From the NCBI RefSeq assembly GCF_001307805.1, contig NZ_CP013862.1:372001-436000 (forward strand): 64,000 nt of DNA, written 5' to 3'. The position numbers and the translations under genes are program-made. Below, piece after piece: positions 40,921 through 49,607 of this stretch; positions within the stretch are counted from its first letter, which is position 1, and each line of letters starts with the position of its first letter. Source of the DNA: Lentibacillus amyloliquefaciens. GTDB taxonomy: Bacteria > Bacillota > Bacilli > Bacillales > Amphibacillaceae. The notes below the pieces were generated by a model, which worked only from the letters and a program-made list of their open reading frames with translations, had not been told where the DNA came from and searched no databases.

Positions 40921-41786
40921 ATGACACAACAAATTGCTGTAATAGGCGGAGATGCCCGTTATTTGGAGCTGATACGGCAACTTCAAACACTGCCTGATAT
41001 CATTATATCGCTAGTCGGGTTCGATAAGCTTGAACAGGGGTTCACCGGGCTGAATCAGACTGATTTTGCTGATTTGACGCAGCAAAACCTCGATGCTATT
41101 ATCTTGCCAATCACGGGTACAGACCAAGAAGGATATGTGGAAACAGTTTTTTCTGACCGTACCGTTCAGTTGACGAGAGACTGGTTTAAGGAACTGAATC
41201 CGAACACGGTTGTTTTTACAGGTATTTCCAATGATTATTTGGATGCTTGCGCAAATGAGGCAAATGTGAAATTGATACCATTGCTCAATCGAGATGATGT
41301 GGCGATTTATAACTCAATTCCAACAGCCGAGGGCGTCATTATGATGGCGATTGAACATACCGATTACACCATTCATTCGTCACGGGTGATAGTTGTCGGG
41401 TTCGGCCGGGTTGGGAACACAGTAGCAAATAAATTTGCAGCACTTGGGCAAGAGTGTCGGTATGTGCTGAGAGTATTATGGACCTGGCAAGAATTACGGA
41501 ACTGGGTCATACCGCTATCCCGCTTTATGAGCTGGATGATTATACGCATGATTGTGATTTATTAATTAATACTGTCCCTGCCCCTGTTGTCATGCGAGAT
41601 TCCATCAAGCATCTGCCAGGGCACGGTATTATTTTTGACCTGGCGTCAAAACCCGGGGGCACTGATTTTGAATATGCTAACCAACGCGGTATTAAAGCAA
41701 TGTTGTCTAAAAGTCTACCTGGCATAGTTGCCCCAAAAACAGCCGGTAAGATTTTGGCTGATGTGATTAAACAATTATTGCCTTAA
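40921..41786 (+). pseudogene. dpaA: Dipicolinate synthase subunit A, frameshifted
   Basis: DpaA (SpoVFA) with DpaB makes dipicolinic acid in the mother cell. The first frame runs MTQQIAVIGGDARYLELI through a Rossmann segment IVVGFGRVGNTVANKFAALG. At about base 41448 the sense continues in another frame as VSVCAESIMDLARITELGH to the normal end. Adding one G to the GGG at that place would restore ALGARVSVCAES and a protein of about 288 aa, close to the family length of about 297. No recoding signal is visible. It may be a real mutation or a homopolymer sequencing error. GGAGGA precedes the ATG. Confidence 0.85.
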
Positions 41787-41826
41787 TTGAAATTTTTTTA
41801 TTCCCATTAAAATGAAGGGAGAAGAT

Positions 41827-42432
41827 ATGATGGGACTTGAAGGAAAACGGATTGGTTTTGGTGTTACCGGATCACATTGCACATATGACGAGGTGTTCCC
41901 GCAGTTGGAAAAATTGATGTCATCCGGAGCAGAAGTGATACCGGTTGTGTCTTACACTGTACAAAACACAGATACAAAGTTTGGTAAAGCAGATGATCAT
42001 GTTGCCAAAATTGAATCAATCACAGGCAAACGTGCTATCAAAACAATGCCTGAAGCAGAGCCGCTCGGCCCTCAGCTTCCACTAGATTGTATGGTTGTAG
42101 CACCGCTAACCGGCAATTCCATGAGCAAGCTTGCAAATGCACTGACTGATACCCCGGTGTTAATGGCTGTAAAAGCCACAATGAGAAATCAAAATCCAAT
42201 CGTGCTGGGAATATCAACGAATGATGCTCTCGGACTAAATGGTGTGAATTTGATGCGACTAATGGCCAGTAAGTTCTTTTACTTTATTCCATATGGCCAG
42301 GATAATCCATATAAAAAACCAAACTCCCTTGTTTCTGATATGAATTTGCTGCCTGATACCATCGAAGCGGCATTAAACGATCAGCAGCTCCAACCCGTGA
42401 TTATTCCTCATATTAATGATAATATGGGGTAA
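41827..42432 (+). CDS. dpaB: Dipicolinate synthase subunit B
   Basis: A flavoprotein-like (Dfp/UbiX fold) subunit of dipicolinate synthase. The 201-aa protein has RIGFGVTGSHCTYDEVFPQL at the start, EPLGPQLPLDCMVVAPLTGNS and LGISTNDALGLNG. It is intact although dpaA upstream is broken. In B. subtilis asd and the dap genes follow; here an integrase gene does, so the element inserted just beyond its stop. Confidence 0.96.
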   Translation: MMGLEGKRIGFGVTGSHCTYDEVFPQLEKLMSSGAEVIPVVSYTVQNTDTKFGKADDHVAKIESITGKRAIKTMPEAEPLGPQLPLDCMVVAPLTGNSMSKLANALTDTPVLMAVKATMRNQNPIVLGISTNDALGLNGVNLMRLMASKFFYFIPYGQDNPYKKPNSLVSDMNLLPDTIEAALNDQQLQPVIIPHINDNMG

Positions 42433-42498
42433 AAGTATTCATAAACACTGACATAAAAGGAATTGATCGATTCGAATGATATAAATTTATGTAAAATG

Positions 42499-43725
42499 TC
42501 ACATTAAAGTAACATTTTTATTTTGAAACGATATTTTCTGAAGTAAATCATCGAAGTTGCCTCTGATTTTTTCAGAGGCTTTTTCTCTCATTTTTTTGGT
42601 CACATGTGTATAAATTTCAAGTGTCGTTTTGGGGTCATTATGGCCCACACGCTCCATGATTGTCGGTAAATCGACGCCGGATTCTGTAAGCATGCTGACA
42701 TGTGTGTGTCGGAATATATGTGATGTTGCATGTCGTTTGATGTTTGTTTTCTTTAAAATGCGTTTCATTCGGTAATTTACATCGCCACGAAAATACGGAT
42801 ACCCATTTTTACGAGCGAAAACAAAGTCGCCGTCGTGGTAATCATCAATTAAAGTACGATATTTCATCTTATGTTCATCATTCTGCCTCACCAATTCACG
42901 TAGCATATCCATGATTGATTGTTCCATTTCAATAATTCTAGCGGATTCGTTCTTAGTGGTACCTAGTTCATATTCGCGCATATTTTCATTTTGTCCGGAC
43001 ATTGTTTTGGTAATGCGTATGAGATTATTGTCAAAGTCTAGATCGGACTTCATTAATGCGTTCAATTCTCCTACACGGATACCAGAGAAGGCAAGTGTAA
43101 AAAATCGTTCTTTGTCTAGTTCTAGGCCACATTCCAGCACAGTATCTAAAAACTCATTCAATTCATCACGTTCCCAATATTTTCCTCCTATACTGTCTTT
43201 TTGGAGATCCTCTATTGTTTTCGGATTTTCTGGTATGATGATTCCTGCTGCAGGATTTTCGGCCATAAAATTATGTTTGAGCGCAAATTTAAAGATCATG
43301 TTCGCGCAATTTTGTGTACCCAGAAGCGTATTTTTTGAAGCACCTTCTGAAAAAATATCATTCATTACACCCTGGTAAAACAGGTGTGTCAATTTATCAA
43401 TTGGCATTTTCGCCATCTTCTTATTGAGCGTTTGAATCTGTTCGACTCTTGTTTCGATTGTATTTTTTTTGACCTTCGTCACCCGATACATTTCAAACCA
43501 CTTGTCGACCAACTGATCAAACGTCATGCCTTTAACTTGCTTGGGATCTACACGGGTAAGATTTTGCTTGGCAATCTCATTTTCAACCTTTTGTTTAGCC
43601 TCGCTTTTCGTTCTGCCACGACGTTTGATCTGATTCCTTTTCCCTGTTATAGGATTGGCTGGTCCATCCTCAATACATTCCCATCTAACTTGTCCGGACT
43701 TTGTTTTGACTTTCTTGCAATACAT
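42499..43725 (-). CDS. int: Phage-type tyrosine integrase
   Basis: The 408-aa protein has an N-terminal arm-binding domain (about 1-60, basic), a SAM-like core-binding domain (about 65-170), and a catalytic domain. The catalytic residues are Arg in FSGIRVGELNAL, His-Arg in HIFRHTHVSML, His in VGHNDPKTTLE and the nucleophile Tyr in EIYTHVTK. All are present, so it may be active. GAAAGGA lies upstream of the ATG. It resembles integrases of Firmicute phages and ICEBs1-type elements. Its 3' end faces dpaB, where attL would be expected. Confidence 0.93.
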   Translation of the reverse strand: MYCKKVKTKSGQVRWECIEDGPANPITGKRNQIKRRGRTKSEAKQKVENEIAKQNLTRVDPKQVKGMTFDQLVDKWFEMYRVTKVKKNTIETRVEQIQTLNKKMAKMPIDKLTHLFYQGVMNDIFSEGASKNTLLGTQNCANMIFKFALKHNFMAENPAAGIIIPENPKTIEDLQKDSIGGKYWERDELNEFLDTVLECGLELDKERFFTLAFSGIRVGELNALMKSDLDFDNNLIRITKTMSGQNENMREYELGTTKNESARIIEMEQSIMDMLRELVRQNDEHKMKYRTLIDDYHDGDFVFARKNGYPYFRGDVNYRMKRILKKTNIKRHATSHIFRHTHVSMLTESGVDLPTIMERVGHNDPKTTLEIYTHVTKKMREKASEKIRGNFDDLLQKISFQNKNVTLM

Positions 43726-43846
43726 TGAAGTTCAGTCCTTTCATAATATATTCGTAAGCATAAATTGAATAAAAGGAATATTGGGTTGTTAATTTAGGAC
43801 AATTTGAATTCTCGATGAAGGATTAATTCTTGTTGATTAGAGAGGG

Positions 43847-44353
43847 TTAGAAATAAGTTGTCTTATTGTTAATACTGTTTATTAGGTAATCATGAAACCA
43901 AGCTTCAACAATCCTTTTTTCATATTGTTTTAGTCGCTTATATGCAAATGGGTAAGTGACATGAAATGTTTCTGCAATTTTAGCTGAAGCTGCAGCACGA
44001 TTATTAGGTAATTCCATTTTTTTTAACATGAACGTAGGGATGCAGAAATGCAGAGCAAAATTTCTAGCCTGCCATTCTTGCAAATTTCGAAAATCCATCG
44101 GCATATTAATTTGGAGACCGACATGATATAGATCGTGGGACAGTTCATGGGCGAATAGTTCCTTTTTCTTTTCTTTTGATAACTGTGGATTCAGAAAGAT
44201 ATGTCCGGGTATAGAGAACGGCAGCTTGTAATCTAAAATGACAATCCCAAGCTTATCTGCCATTTCCTCGACCGAATAATCGGGGTCCCGGATACCGACA
44301 TACAAGTATAATTCCTCGATGGCATCTTCCAATAATGTATTTGTGTAAATCAT
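43847..44353 (-). CDS. ImmA/IrrE-family metallopeptidase
   Basis: A 168-aa M78-type peptidase. The zinc motif HELSHDLYH is at about residues 70-78, followed by a helical region (ARNFALHFCIPTFML). In ICEBs1 and phages, ImmA cleaves the repressor to start induction. It lies directly downstream of the repressor gene, as expected for that pair. The start is the internal ATG after GGGGGAT; the longer frame adds 23 codons without support. Confidence 0.9.
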   Translation of the reverse strand: MIYTNTLLEDAIEELYLYVGIRDPDYSVEEMADKLGIVILDYKLPFSIPGHIFLNPQLSKEKKKELFAHELSHDLYHVGLQINMPMDFRNLQEWQARNFALHFCIPTFMLKKMELPNNRAAASAKIAETFHVTYPFAYKRLKQYEKRIVEAWFHDYLINSINNKTTYF

Positions 44354-44395
44354 GTAATCCCCCAATATAGAATATATGTTCGATTTCATTGTACA

Positions 44396-44434
44396 AAAAA
44401 GGGTGCACAATTGGTTGCACACCTTTTATGTTGC
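44396..44434 (-). terminator. Hairpin with T-run between repressor and ImmA genes
   Basis: Read on the minus strand, GTGCA pairs with TGCAC, flanked by further partial pairing, followed by CCCTTTTTT. It would reduce read-through from the repressor into the protease gene. Confidence 0.45.
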
Positions 44435-44453
44435 TGGTAAACATTCACAGGTT

Positions 44454-44861
44454 TTATTCCTTACTCTCATTTTCTTTTCTATTCCTAGCCTTATATGCAA
44501 TATACTCAAAATGATTACGCAGCTCTTCCACATCTTCAGGAGTTAGGTTTTTCCAGTCATCGATGTTATGGAAGAATATATCCTCGATACCGTATTCGTC
44601 TATTATTTTTTTAATTTCTGCTAGGGAATCGAACTCTTCTTCTTTTGTTGGCTCAGGATCAGCCGAATTTCCTACTAACCAGTCAACAGAAACTTCATAT
44701 AGACTTGCCATTTTGTTAAGAGTTTGGGTATCAGGATCTCGGTAGTTTCTCTCGTATCCTGATAATGTTCCATTTGAAATACCAAGTTTTTTACAAGCAT
44801 CTATTTGTTTATATCCTGCCTTTATTCTAGATTCTTTTAACCGTTTGCCTAGTACGTTCAT
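44454..44861 (-). CDS. Phage repressor (XRE-family, CI/ImmR-like)
   Basis: A 135-aa protein with an N-terminal helix-turn-helix (LGKRLKESRIKAGYKQIDAC, then LGISNGTLSGYERNYRDP) and an acidic C-terminal part (residues 75-135). A CI-type autoprotease Ser-Lys pair is not visible, which agrees with regulation by the adjacent ImmA-like protease. The ATG after GAGGTGG is used rather than a GTG three codons upstream. Confidence 0.88.
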   Translation of the reverse strand: MNVLGKRLKESRIKAGYKQIDACKKLGISNGTLSGYERNYRDPDTQTLNKMASLYEVSVDWLVGNSADPEPTKEEEFDSLAEIKKIIDEYGIEDIFFHNIDDWKNLTPEDVEELRNHFEYIAYKARNRKENESKE

Positions 44862-44879
44862 TGTTTCCACCTCAAACTA

Positions 44880-45003
44880 AATATACCATTTTTAAGCGCA
44901 ATGTTAAAACTTTTAAGCGAAAAGCAAAAAAAGTAAAAATAAACTATTGACTTTAGCGTAACGCTTATTTATAATCGGAAATGTAATAAGCGATACGCTT
45001 ATT
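44880..45003. promoter_or_regulatory. Divergent lysogeny switch: promoters and operators
   Basis: Rightward promoter: TTGACT (44947-44952), 17 bases, TATAAT (44970-44975). Leftward promoter for the repressor: TATATT with a TG extension near 44881-44886 on the minus strand. Operators share the half-site TAAGCG/CGCTTA. A perfect 8+8 palindrome around ATA lies at 44985-45003. A near-palindrome fills the spacer of the rightward promoter (44953-44966). Two single half-sites, each followed or preceded by As, lie at about 44892-44898 and 44912-44919 in the leftward promoter. Confidence 0.75.
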
Positions 45004-45020
45004 TGGAAGGGGGAGACAGT

Positions 45021-45257
45021 GTGAAACCAGTGTACGAAAAAATAGAAGAAATTCGAAAAGAAAAAGGGGTAACCAAGACCTCTATCGCTAAAAAATGTAA
45101 TAAAACGGTAGCTTGGTATCACGGAATTTCAACTGGTAAGCGTAAGGCTAACGTTGATTCTCTTCAAGAAATTGCGTATGCATTGGAAGTCGATGTTCGT
45201 ATTTTTTTTGAAAGTAAATTAAGCGTTATGCAAAATAAATCCGAGGAGGTGATCTAA
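45021..45257 (+). CDS. Small XRE-family regulator (Cro-like)
   Basis: A 78-aa helix-turn-helix protein (EEIRKEKGVTKTSIAKKC, then VAWYHGISTGKRKANVDSL). It is the first gene of the rightward operon and is transcribed divergently from the repressor, the position of Cro. GTG start after GGAAGGGGGAG. The following gene starts at its stop codon. Confidence 0.85.
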   Translation: MKPVYEKIEEIRKEKGVTKTSIAKKCNKTVAWYHGISTGKRKANVDSLQEIAYALEVDVRIFFESKLSVMQNKSEEVI

Positions 45258-45568
45258 TGCCTACCACCATATTTAGTCAGGGTGAAGTTCAAGAACTTGC
45301 ATCCGAGATAAAAAGACAACTGATTCCGGTCTTAATCGAAGAATTCAAACAATCCGAATTGCCACCTTTGCTGGACCGGAAGCAATTCATGGAACTAGCC
45401 GGGATTAGCCCAACGAAATGCAATGAGTTATTCAACCGAGCGGACTTCCCGGTAAACCGGGAGTTAGGCCATCCAAAAGTGCCAACAAAAGAGTTCTTTA
45501 ATTGGCTACAAGCAACAACTCAGAATGCGCAGGAAGTCGACATGAAATTCCCATATCAGGCTATCTAA
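45257..45568 (+). CDS. Excisionase-like / HTH DNA-binding protein
   Basis: A 103-aa protein. Its second half resembles winged MerR/excisionase-type HTH domains (LLDRKQFMELAGISPTKCNE, then FPVNRELGHPKVPTKEFFNWL). A gene here in similar elements often encodes Xis or a replication-associated HTH protein; which of these it is cannot be told from sequence. GAGGAGGTGATC precedes the ATG, which overlaps the previous stop. Confidence 0.65.
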   Translation: MPTTIFSQGEVQELASEIKRQLIPVLIEEFKQSELPPLLDRKQFMELAGISPTKCNELFNRADFPVNRELGHPKVPTKEFFNWLQATTQNAQEVDMKFPYQAI

Positions 45569-45641
45569 CACCATGAATCTATCATACTACCGATTGAAGT
45601 CATAAATACGATTCAAAAAAAGACAAAGGGGAGGCCAAAAA

Positions 45642-46157
45642 ATGAAGATCGGAAAGTCATTAAAAGGCATGAGAGAAAGGCAGGGGTTATCTCAAAGTAA
45701 TGTTGCTCACGATCTGTTTGTAGATCAGACCATGGTTTCTAAAGTTGAATTGAATCGGAGGACAGCATCTAAGGAGTTAGCAAAAAGCAGCGTCAATCAT
45801 TATTGCGATGCACAATATGGCTTTGAGGTAGCTAGGGAAATGGCCCAGAACTATATCGCCCCATTGGCAACGGGGGGAGAAGCAGTCGAATGGCACAGGC
45901 TTGCGTTGGAGGAAGTTTTCAAGAAAGAAGTGAGTAAAGCAATTGTACGCTTTGACGAAGTGAGCATGGTGAAACCTCCAAAACATGTTGATGAATCAGA
46001 AAAGCAGCAGATAACAGAAGGCATTAAAGAATTATTAGATGTCCAAACAGTCATGAACTCATTTCTAGTCAGTCTCGAGCAAGAATATGAGATATCCATT
46101 AAGGACTGTATGAGAGCACGGGTTCCTAAGTGGAAATCGGAAGGGTTGATAAAATGA
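45642..46157 (+). CDS. XRE-family phage protein
   Basis: A 171-aa protein with an N-terminal helix-turn-helix (IGKSLKGMRERQGLSQSNVA, then FVDQTMVSKVELNRR) and a helical C-terminal part of unknown role. Such proteins occur in the early regions of skin-like and Siphoviridae-type prophages of Bacilli. GGGGAGG precedes the ATG. Its stop overlaps the next start (ATGA). Confidence 0.8.
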   Translation: MKIGKSLKGMRERQGLSQSNVAHDLFVDQTMVSKVELNRRTASKELAKSSVNHYCDAQYGFEVAREMAQNYIAPLATGGEAVEWHRLALEEVFKKEVSKAIVRFDEVSMVKPPKHVDESEKQQITEGIKELLDVQTVMNSFLVSLEQEYEISIKDCMRARVPKWKSEGLIK

Positions 46158-46370
46158 GCGATTTATTAAAGTCACTAAATAGTCTTTCTGAAAGTAAACA
46201 AGCATTTTGCAGAGTTGGACAACAGGCGATCTCATGAGAATATTTTAAGCTATATCGAACAATCTATTTCTTCATTTGAAGAACTTGAAGGCACTAATGA
46301 GCCAAATAAGTTTAAAAAAACAATTAGGAAAGGGCCAAGAATGAGTACGTTTGTTACAACTACTGCATAG
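46154..46370 (+). pseudogene. Small early phage protein, frameshifted (YqaH-like)
   Basis: The frame starts MSDLLKSLNSLSESKQ and hits a stop after 27 codons. Shifting by one base at about 46200 gives HFAELDNRRSHENILSYIEQ and further sense up to base 46370, for a protein of about 70 residues. An extra A in CAAG would explain it. The restored sequence recalls YqaH-type proteins of the skin element, but that is tentative. Confidence 0.55.
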
Positions 46371-46455
46371 TGAATGTTGAAACAAGATGGGTTTGGAAAG
46401 ACATACAGCTTACTTGATAATGCACCACAATCACACGTGAATGGAGGTTTAGGGA

Positions 46456-46542
46456 GTGAATAATCGATTTGAGAAAGGATTTTATTTTGTCTGTTTCATC
46501 GTAGCTTTATGGCTCTTGTATTACTCATTAGTCACAAGTTAG
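46456..46542 (+). CDS. 28-residue single-span membrane peptide
   Basis: GTG start after GGAGG at 8 bases. The peptide is a short polar head (MNNRFEKG) plus one hydrophobic span to the end. Such tiny membrane peptides are common in phage early operons. Support is the ribosome binding site, the position and the clean transmembrane pattern only. Confidence 0.45.
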   Translation: MNNRFEKGFYFVCFIVALWLLYYSLVTS

Positions 46543-46639
46543 ATGGGGGTGTATTAGAAATTACTGAAACAGCAGCTTTCTTTACTTTAAGGGTGTTGGT
46601 GAAAAAAACTTTAACGTTTCATATAAGGGAAGATGGCGA

Positions 46640-47347
46640 ATGAACTATATTAAAGAAATGAACGCATTCTATGATTGGCTCGAAATAAATGAACTGTCGT
46701 CATCAGCAATTAATTTATGGTATGCGCTAATGCACATAAACAATAAGGCTGGATGGGCAGAAACATTTACAGTAGCTGAATCGGTACTATGCGTCAAAAC
46801 GGGTTTGACAGACCGGACTCTTCGAAAAGTAAGAAATGAGTTGAAGCAGAAAGGTCGTATTGATTTTACATCCAGAAAAGGTGGTAAAACACCCATTTAC
46901 AAAATTATATCTTTTGAATGCTCGGAAATAAAATCCGGGGATAGTGCCGAAGGTCGTTCCAAGGATAGTACCGAGGGTGGTGCCGGAGATCGTTCCACAT
47001 TAATTAAACGAAATGAAACGAAACAAAACATAGAAGATGAAGAGGACGCGTTGGTATTTTTTGATAAAAACATTGCCCGAATTTCTGAGCATGTCAAAGG
47101 TCAACTACTAAGTTGGATTGATGATAAAGGAGAAGAGATAGTGATTGCAGCCATTAAACTATCGGCAGAGAATGGAGCTACCACGTACGCTTATGTAAAA
47201 AAGATTTTAATAGAGTGGCACAAGGAGAGTCTCCAAGGGATTAATCAGGTTAGACATTACGAGAAACGAAAGCATAACAAGAAAAGTAATATAGTGAGCT
47301 TTAAGAAAAAGGTTTCGGATGATGATGGTTATGACTATGGGTTTTAG
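46640..47347 (+). CDS. DnaD-like phage replication protein
   Basis: A 235-aa protein with an N-terminal winged-helix region (LSSSAINLWYALMHINNKAG; SVLCVKTGLTDRTLRKVRNE). A low-complexity Ser/Gly/Asp linker (about 95-120) and a C-terminal DnaD/DnaB-2 domain (QLLSWIDDKGEEIVIAAIKL, YAYVKKILIEWHKE) follow. It presumably opens the element's origin and pairs with the DnaC-like loader directly downstream. Confidence 0.85.
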   Translation: MNYIKEMNAFYDWLEINELSSSAINLWYALMHINNKAGWAETFTVAESVLCVKTGLTDRTLRKVRNELKQKGRIDFTSRKGGKTPIYKIISFECSEIKSGDSAEGRSKDSTEGGAGDRSTLIKRNETKQNIEDEEDALVFFDKNIARISEHVKGQLLSWIDDKGEEIVIAAIKLSAENGATTYAYVKKILIEWHKESLQGINQVRHYEKRKHNKKSNIVSFKKKVSDDDGYDYGF

Positions 47348-47359
47348 GAGGAATTCCTG

Positions 47360-48138
47360 ATGGAAGGTATTCAGCAACATATAGTGAGTCCAGAACAAAA
47401 ACTACTCAAAACGTTTGTTTGTGATGGTTGCCACCAACACGTGTCTAAAACAGAATTAATCATCCCTTCTGGACCACGTGCAGGGGAGCGCGTCATAGCC
47501 AATTACGGATGCAGATGTGACAATATCAAGCTGGCAAAGGCAGCTGAACAAAAATACAATCAGCTCAAACATCGTAAGCTGATGGCCAGTTTTAATTATT
47601 ATTCGCTGATAAATGACTCGCTGAAAGAAGCAACATTCGATAACTTTGATGCACCTGACAGCAACTTAAAGCGGGCTAAAGAAAAGGCATTGGCGTATAG
47701 CCATTCATTTGATCGAAAACAGAATCTCTTATTGACAGGCGACTATGGAACGGGAAAAAGTCATCTTTCGATTTCGATAACGAAAGCGTTGATGAAAAGA
47801 AATTATGAATGCTTGTTTCTCTCACTTCCAAAACTGCTTACTAAAATTAAGGGAACTTATAATACAAAAGGGTCACAGAAGATGAGCTGCTAAACATTAT
47901 TCAACGTGTGGACTTATTAGTGCTGGACGATATTGGGGCGGAACAACAAACAGAATGGTCTACGTCTAAACTTTTCGAGATACTGGATGATCGTTCAGGG
48001 AAAGCAACCGTTTATACGACCAATTTAAGCAGTGATGAACTTAAAGAACGGGTGGGTGAACGGAATTTCTCAAGAATGATGGACAATACAAACGTTATCG
48101 TTATGAATGGTTCAGATTATAGAAGGAGGGCGTTTTAA
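47360..48138 (+). pseudogene. DnaC-like helicase loader, frameshifted
   Basis: An N-terminal zinc-ribbon-like segment (CDGCHQHV ... CRCD) is followed by an AAA+ domain with Walker A TGDYGTGKSH (about residue 132). The frame then breaks at the AAAAGGG run (47866-47872). The continuation one frame over holds Walker B (LLVLDDIGAEQ), YTTNLS and GERNFSRM up to a normal end. Restoring one G would give NTKGVTEDELLN and an intact protein of about 259 aa. The gene is either inactive or affected by a homopolymer read error. Confidence 0.85.
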
Positions 48139-48321
48139 ATGTGGCAAGGCATGCAAAGTGTGATGGTGTTTGACCCGAAGGATAATCAAGTGGAGACCGA
48201 CAGGAAATGGCGAGAATGGATGCAACATAAAAGCTCCGTTGGTGACAAATATGTACCAACGGCAGCTGAAACAAGAAAATATCTTAATGAACTGGAAAAC
48301 AGAAAGCAAGGATACGCCTAA
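48139..48321 (+). CDS. Small phage early protein (60 aa)
   Basis: Starts immediately after the stop of the DnaC-like gene, with GAAGGAGG in its end as ribosome binding site. The sequence is polar, with aromatic residues and no recognisable domain (QSVMVFDPKDNQVETDRKW). Small proteins of this sort follow DnaC genes in many Bacillus prophages. Confidence 0.6.
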   Translation: MWQGMQSVMVFDPKDNQVETDRKWREWMQHKSSVGDKYVPTAAETRKYLNELENRKQGYA

Positions 48322-48422
48322 ATATCAAACTTTCTGATGTCCAAGAAGATATCTTCAATTATACCATTGTTAGCTGATATGTAAAATCGTCAAATAGATA
48401 ACTTTAATCCAGGAGGGCTAAG

Positions 48423-48644
48423 ATGCAAGCCATTAACAAACGTGATGAAGGAAAGATCTTGATTGAAGCTGGATATTCTGAAGCCCATCTTATTTCCGAG
48501 GCATTAACCATGTACCGTTTATGGTTGGAAACGTTACATGGCAGGAACAGCGAAGAAGAAATGCAGATAGGGGCGCTAAGGCATACGATTATGAATCCAA
48601 CGGTAAAAGGAATGTGCCATGGAATGGAAGGAAAATCACGATGA
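48423..48644 (+). CDS. Small phage early protein (73 aa)
   Basis: ATG after CCAGGAGGG. A helical, charged protein without a family I recognise. Its stop overlaps the next start in an ATGA, which supports it as a real coupled gene. Confidence 0.6.
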   Translation: MQAINKRDEGKILIEAGYSEAHLISEALTMYRLWLETLHGRNSEEEMQIGALRHTIMNPTVKGMCHGMEGKSR

Positions 48645-48898
48645 GTGACTACACAATCCAGCAATTAAACGTTTATGAATATCTAGGCAAAGCGTGTGAT
48701 CCTTTATTTAATACGATTTGCAATATGCAACAAGGTTCTTCTAAGTATATTCCAGAAATTAAAGTGACGCTTATAAAAAATCGACATGGCCTGTACGAAA
48801 TGGCTTCTAAATCCAACCATGAGTGCTATTCAAATAAAGAAGATTTATATGATAGTGTCAGTGAGATTTTAAGTAACAGCTTATTAAGGGGGATGTAA
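48641..48898 (+). CDS. Small phage early protein (85 aa)
   Basis: ATG overlaps the previous stop; GGAAGGAAAA lies upstream. The protein has mixed polar sequence (VYEYLGKACDPLFNTICNMQ) and no named domain. It is kept as a gene because of its coupling and codon use like its neighbours. Confidence 0.55.
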   Translation: MSDYTIQQLNVYEYLGKACDPLFNTICNMQQGSSKYIPEIKVTLIKNRHGLYEMASKSNHECYSNKEDLYDSVSEILSNSLLRGM

Positions 48899-48900
48899 TT

Positions 48901-49125
48901 ATGTCTCAAATTGTTCAAGCGTATATAAAACAAGAATGGGATTATTATGATATGAACCTGGCTAAAGCTTTAAAAGCTATCGAACAAGATGATTTGGACC
49001 ATGCCTCAATTTACTTTCAACGGATAGCATGGGCACTGCATTCATTGGCTAAACATCATCCTGCTAATCGAAAGGAATCAGGATTTAGATCAATATCTAA
49101 TATGCAAGAAAGGGTGAATTATTAA
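48901..49125 (+). CDS. Small phage early protein (74 aa)
   Basis: ATG after AAGGGGGATG. Predicted largely helical (VQAYIKQEWDYYDMNLAKAL). The stop touches the next start, so it is coupled. No family recognised. Confidence 0.55.
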   Translation: MSQIVQAYIKQEWDYYDMNLAKALKAIEQDDLDHASIYFQRIAWALHSLAKHHPANRKESGFRSISNMQERVNY

Positions 49126-49607
49126 TGCAATTTAGTTCGGAAGTTGAGAATCTGTTCACGCAAGAGGAAATTGAAGAGATTTTAGAAGATGAACAGCAAT
49201 TTTATATAGAGCATGCGGAAAAAAACTGGTTAGAACGGTATTTTAAAATTAAAGCAATGGCAAACGAAACGCAAGTGCCGAGCATTGTTTCTTCCATATC
49301 GGATATGCCTCATGAGTCCAGCGATTTCAAAAAGAGCAAGACGGAAATGTATGCTCTAAAAGCAATACAAGTATCAGAGTGGCTGAAAAAATTGGATTCA
49401 GCAATCCAATCATTAAGTCCAATTGAACAAGAATTGATTGAATTAAAGTACTTGCGAAAACGAAATGATGGATCAAGATATAGTGATGAAGTTATTTATC
49501 CTCAATTATATATTGGAAGAAAGAAATACTACAAAATGAAGAAAGAAGCATTAGATATATTGGGGCGGAAACTGTATGGGGTTTTTTCTGAAAGAGGACA
49601 TTCTTAA
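49125..49607 (+). CDS. ArpU-family late-gene transcriptional regulator
   Basis: A 160-aa protein. Its C-terminal half resembles sigma-70 region 4-like ArpU/RinA regulators (SAIQSLSPIEQELIELKYLR, then a helix-turn-helix near IYPQLYIGRKKYYKMKKEAL). These normally switch on packaging and structural genes immediately downstream; here no such genes follow. The start overlaps the previous stop by one base. Confidence 0.75.
   Translation: MQFSSEVENLFTQEEIEEILEDEQQFYIEHAEKNWLERYFKIKAMANETQVPSIVSSISDMPHESSDFKKSKTEMYALKAIQVSEWLKKLDSAIQSLSPIEQELIELKYLRKRNDGSRYSDEVIYPQLYIGRKKYYKMKKEALDILGRKLYGVFSERGHS

Noticed and set aside
40921..41786. Programmed frameshifting in dpaA
   Set aside because: No slippery heptamer, stimulating hairpin or internal Shine-Dalgarno is apparent at the shift, and dpaA is a single frame in relatives.
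42433..42498. attL core of the prophage
   Set aside because: The sequence next to the integrase contains a short palindrome (AATGTCAC/GTAACATT), but I found no direct repeat of it elsewhere in the window, so no attachment site can be named.
42911..43728. Open frames opposite the integrase gene
   Set aside because: They are antisense shadows; the minus-strand frame has all catalytic residues of a tyrosine recombinase.
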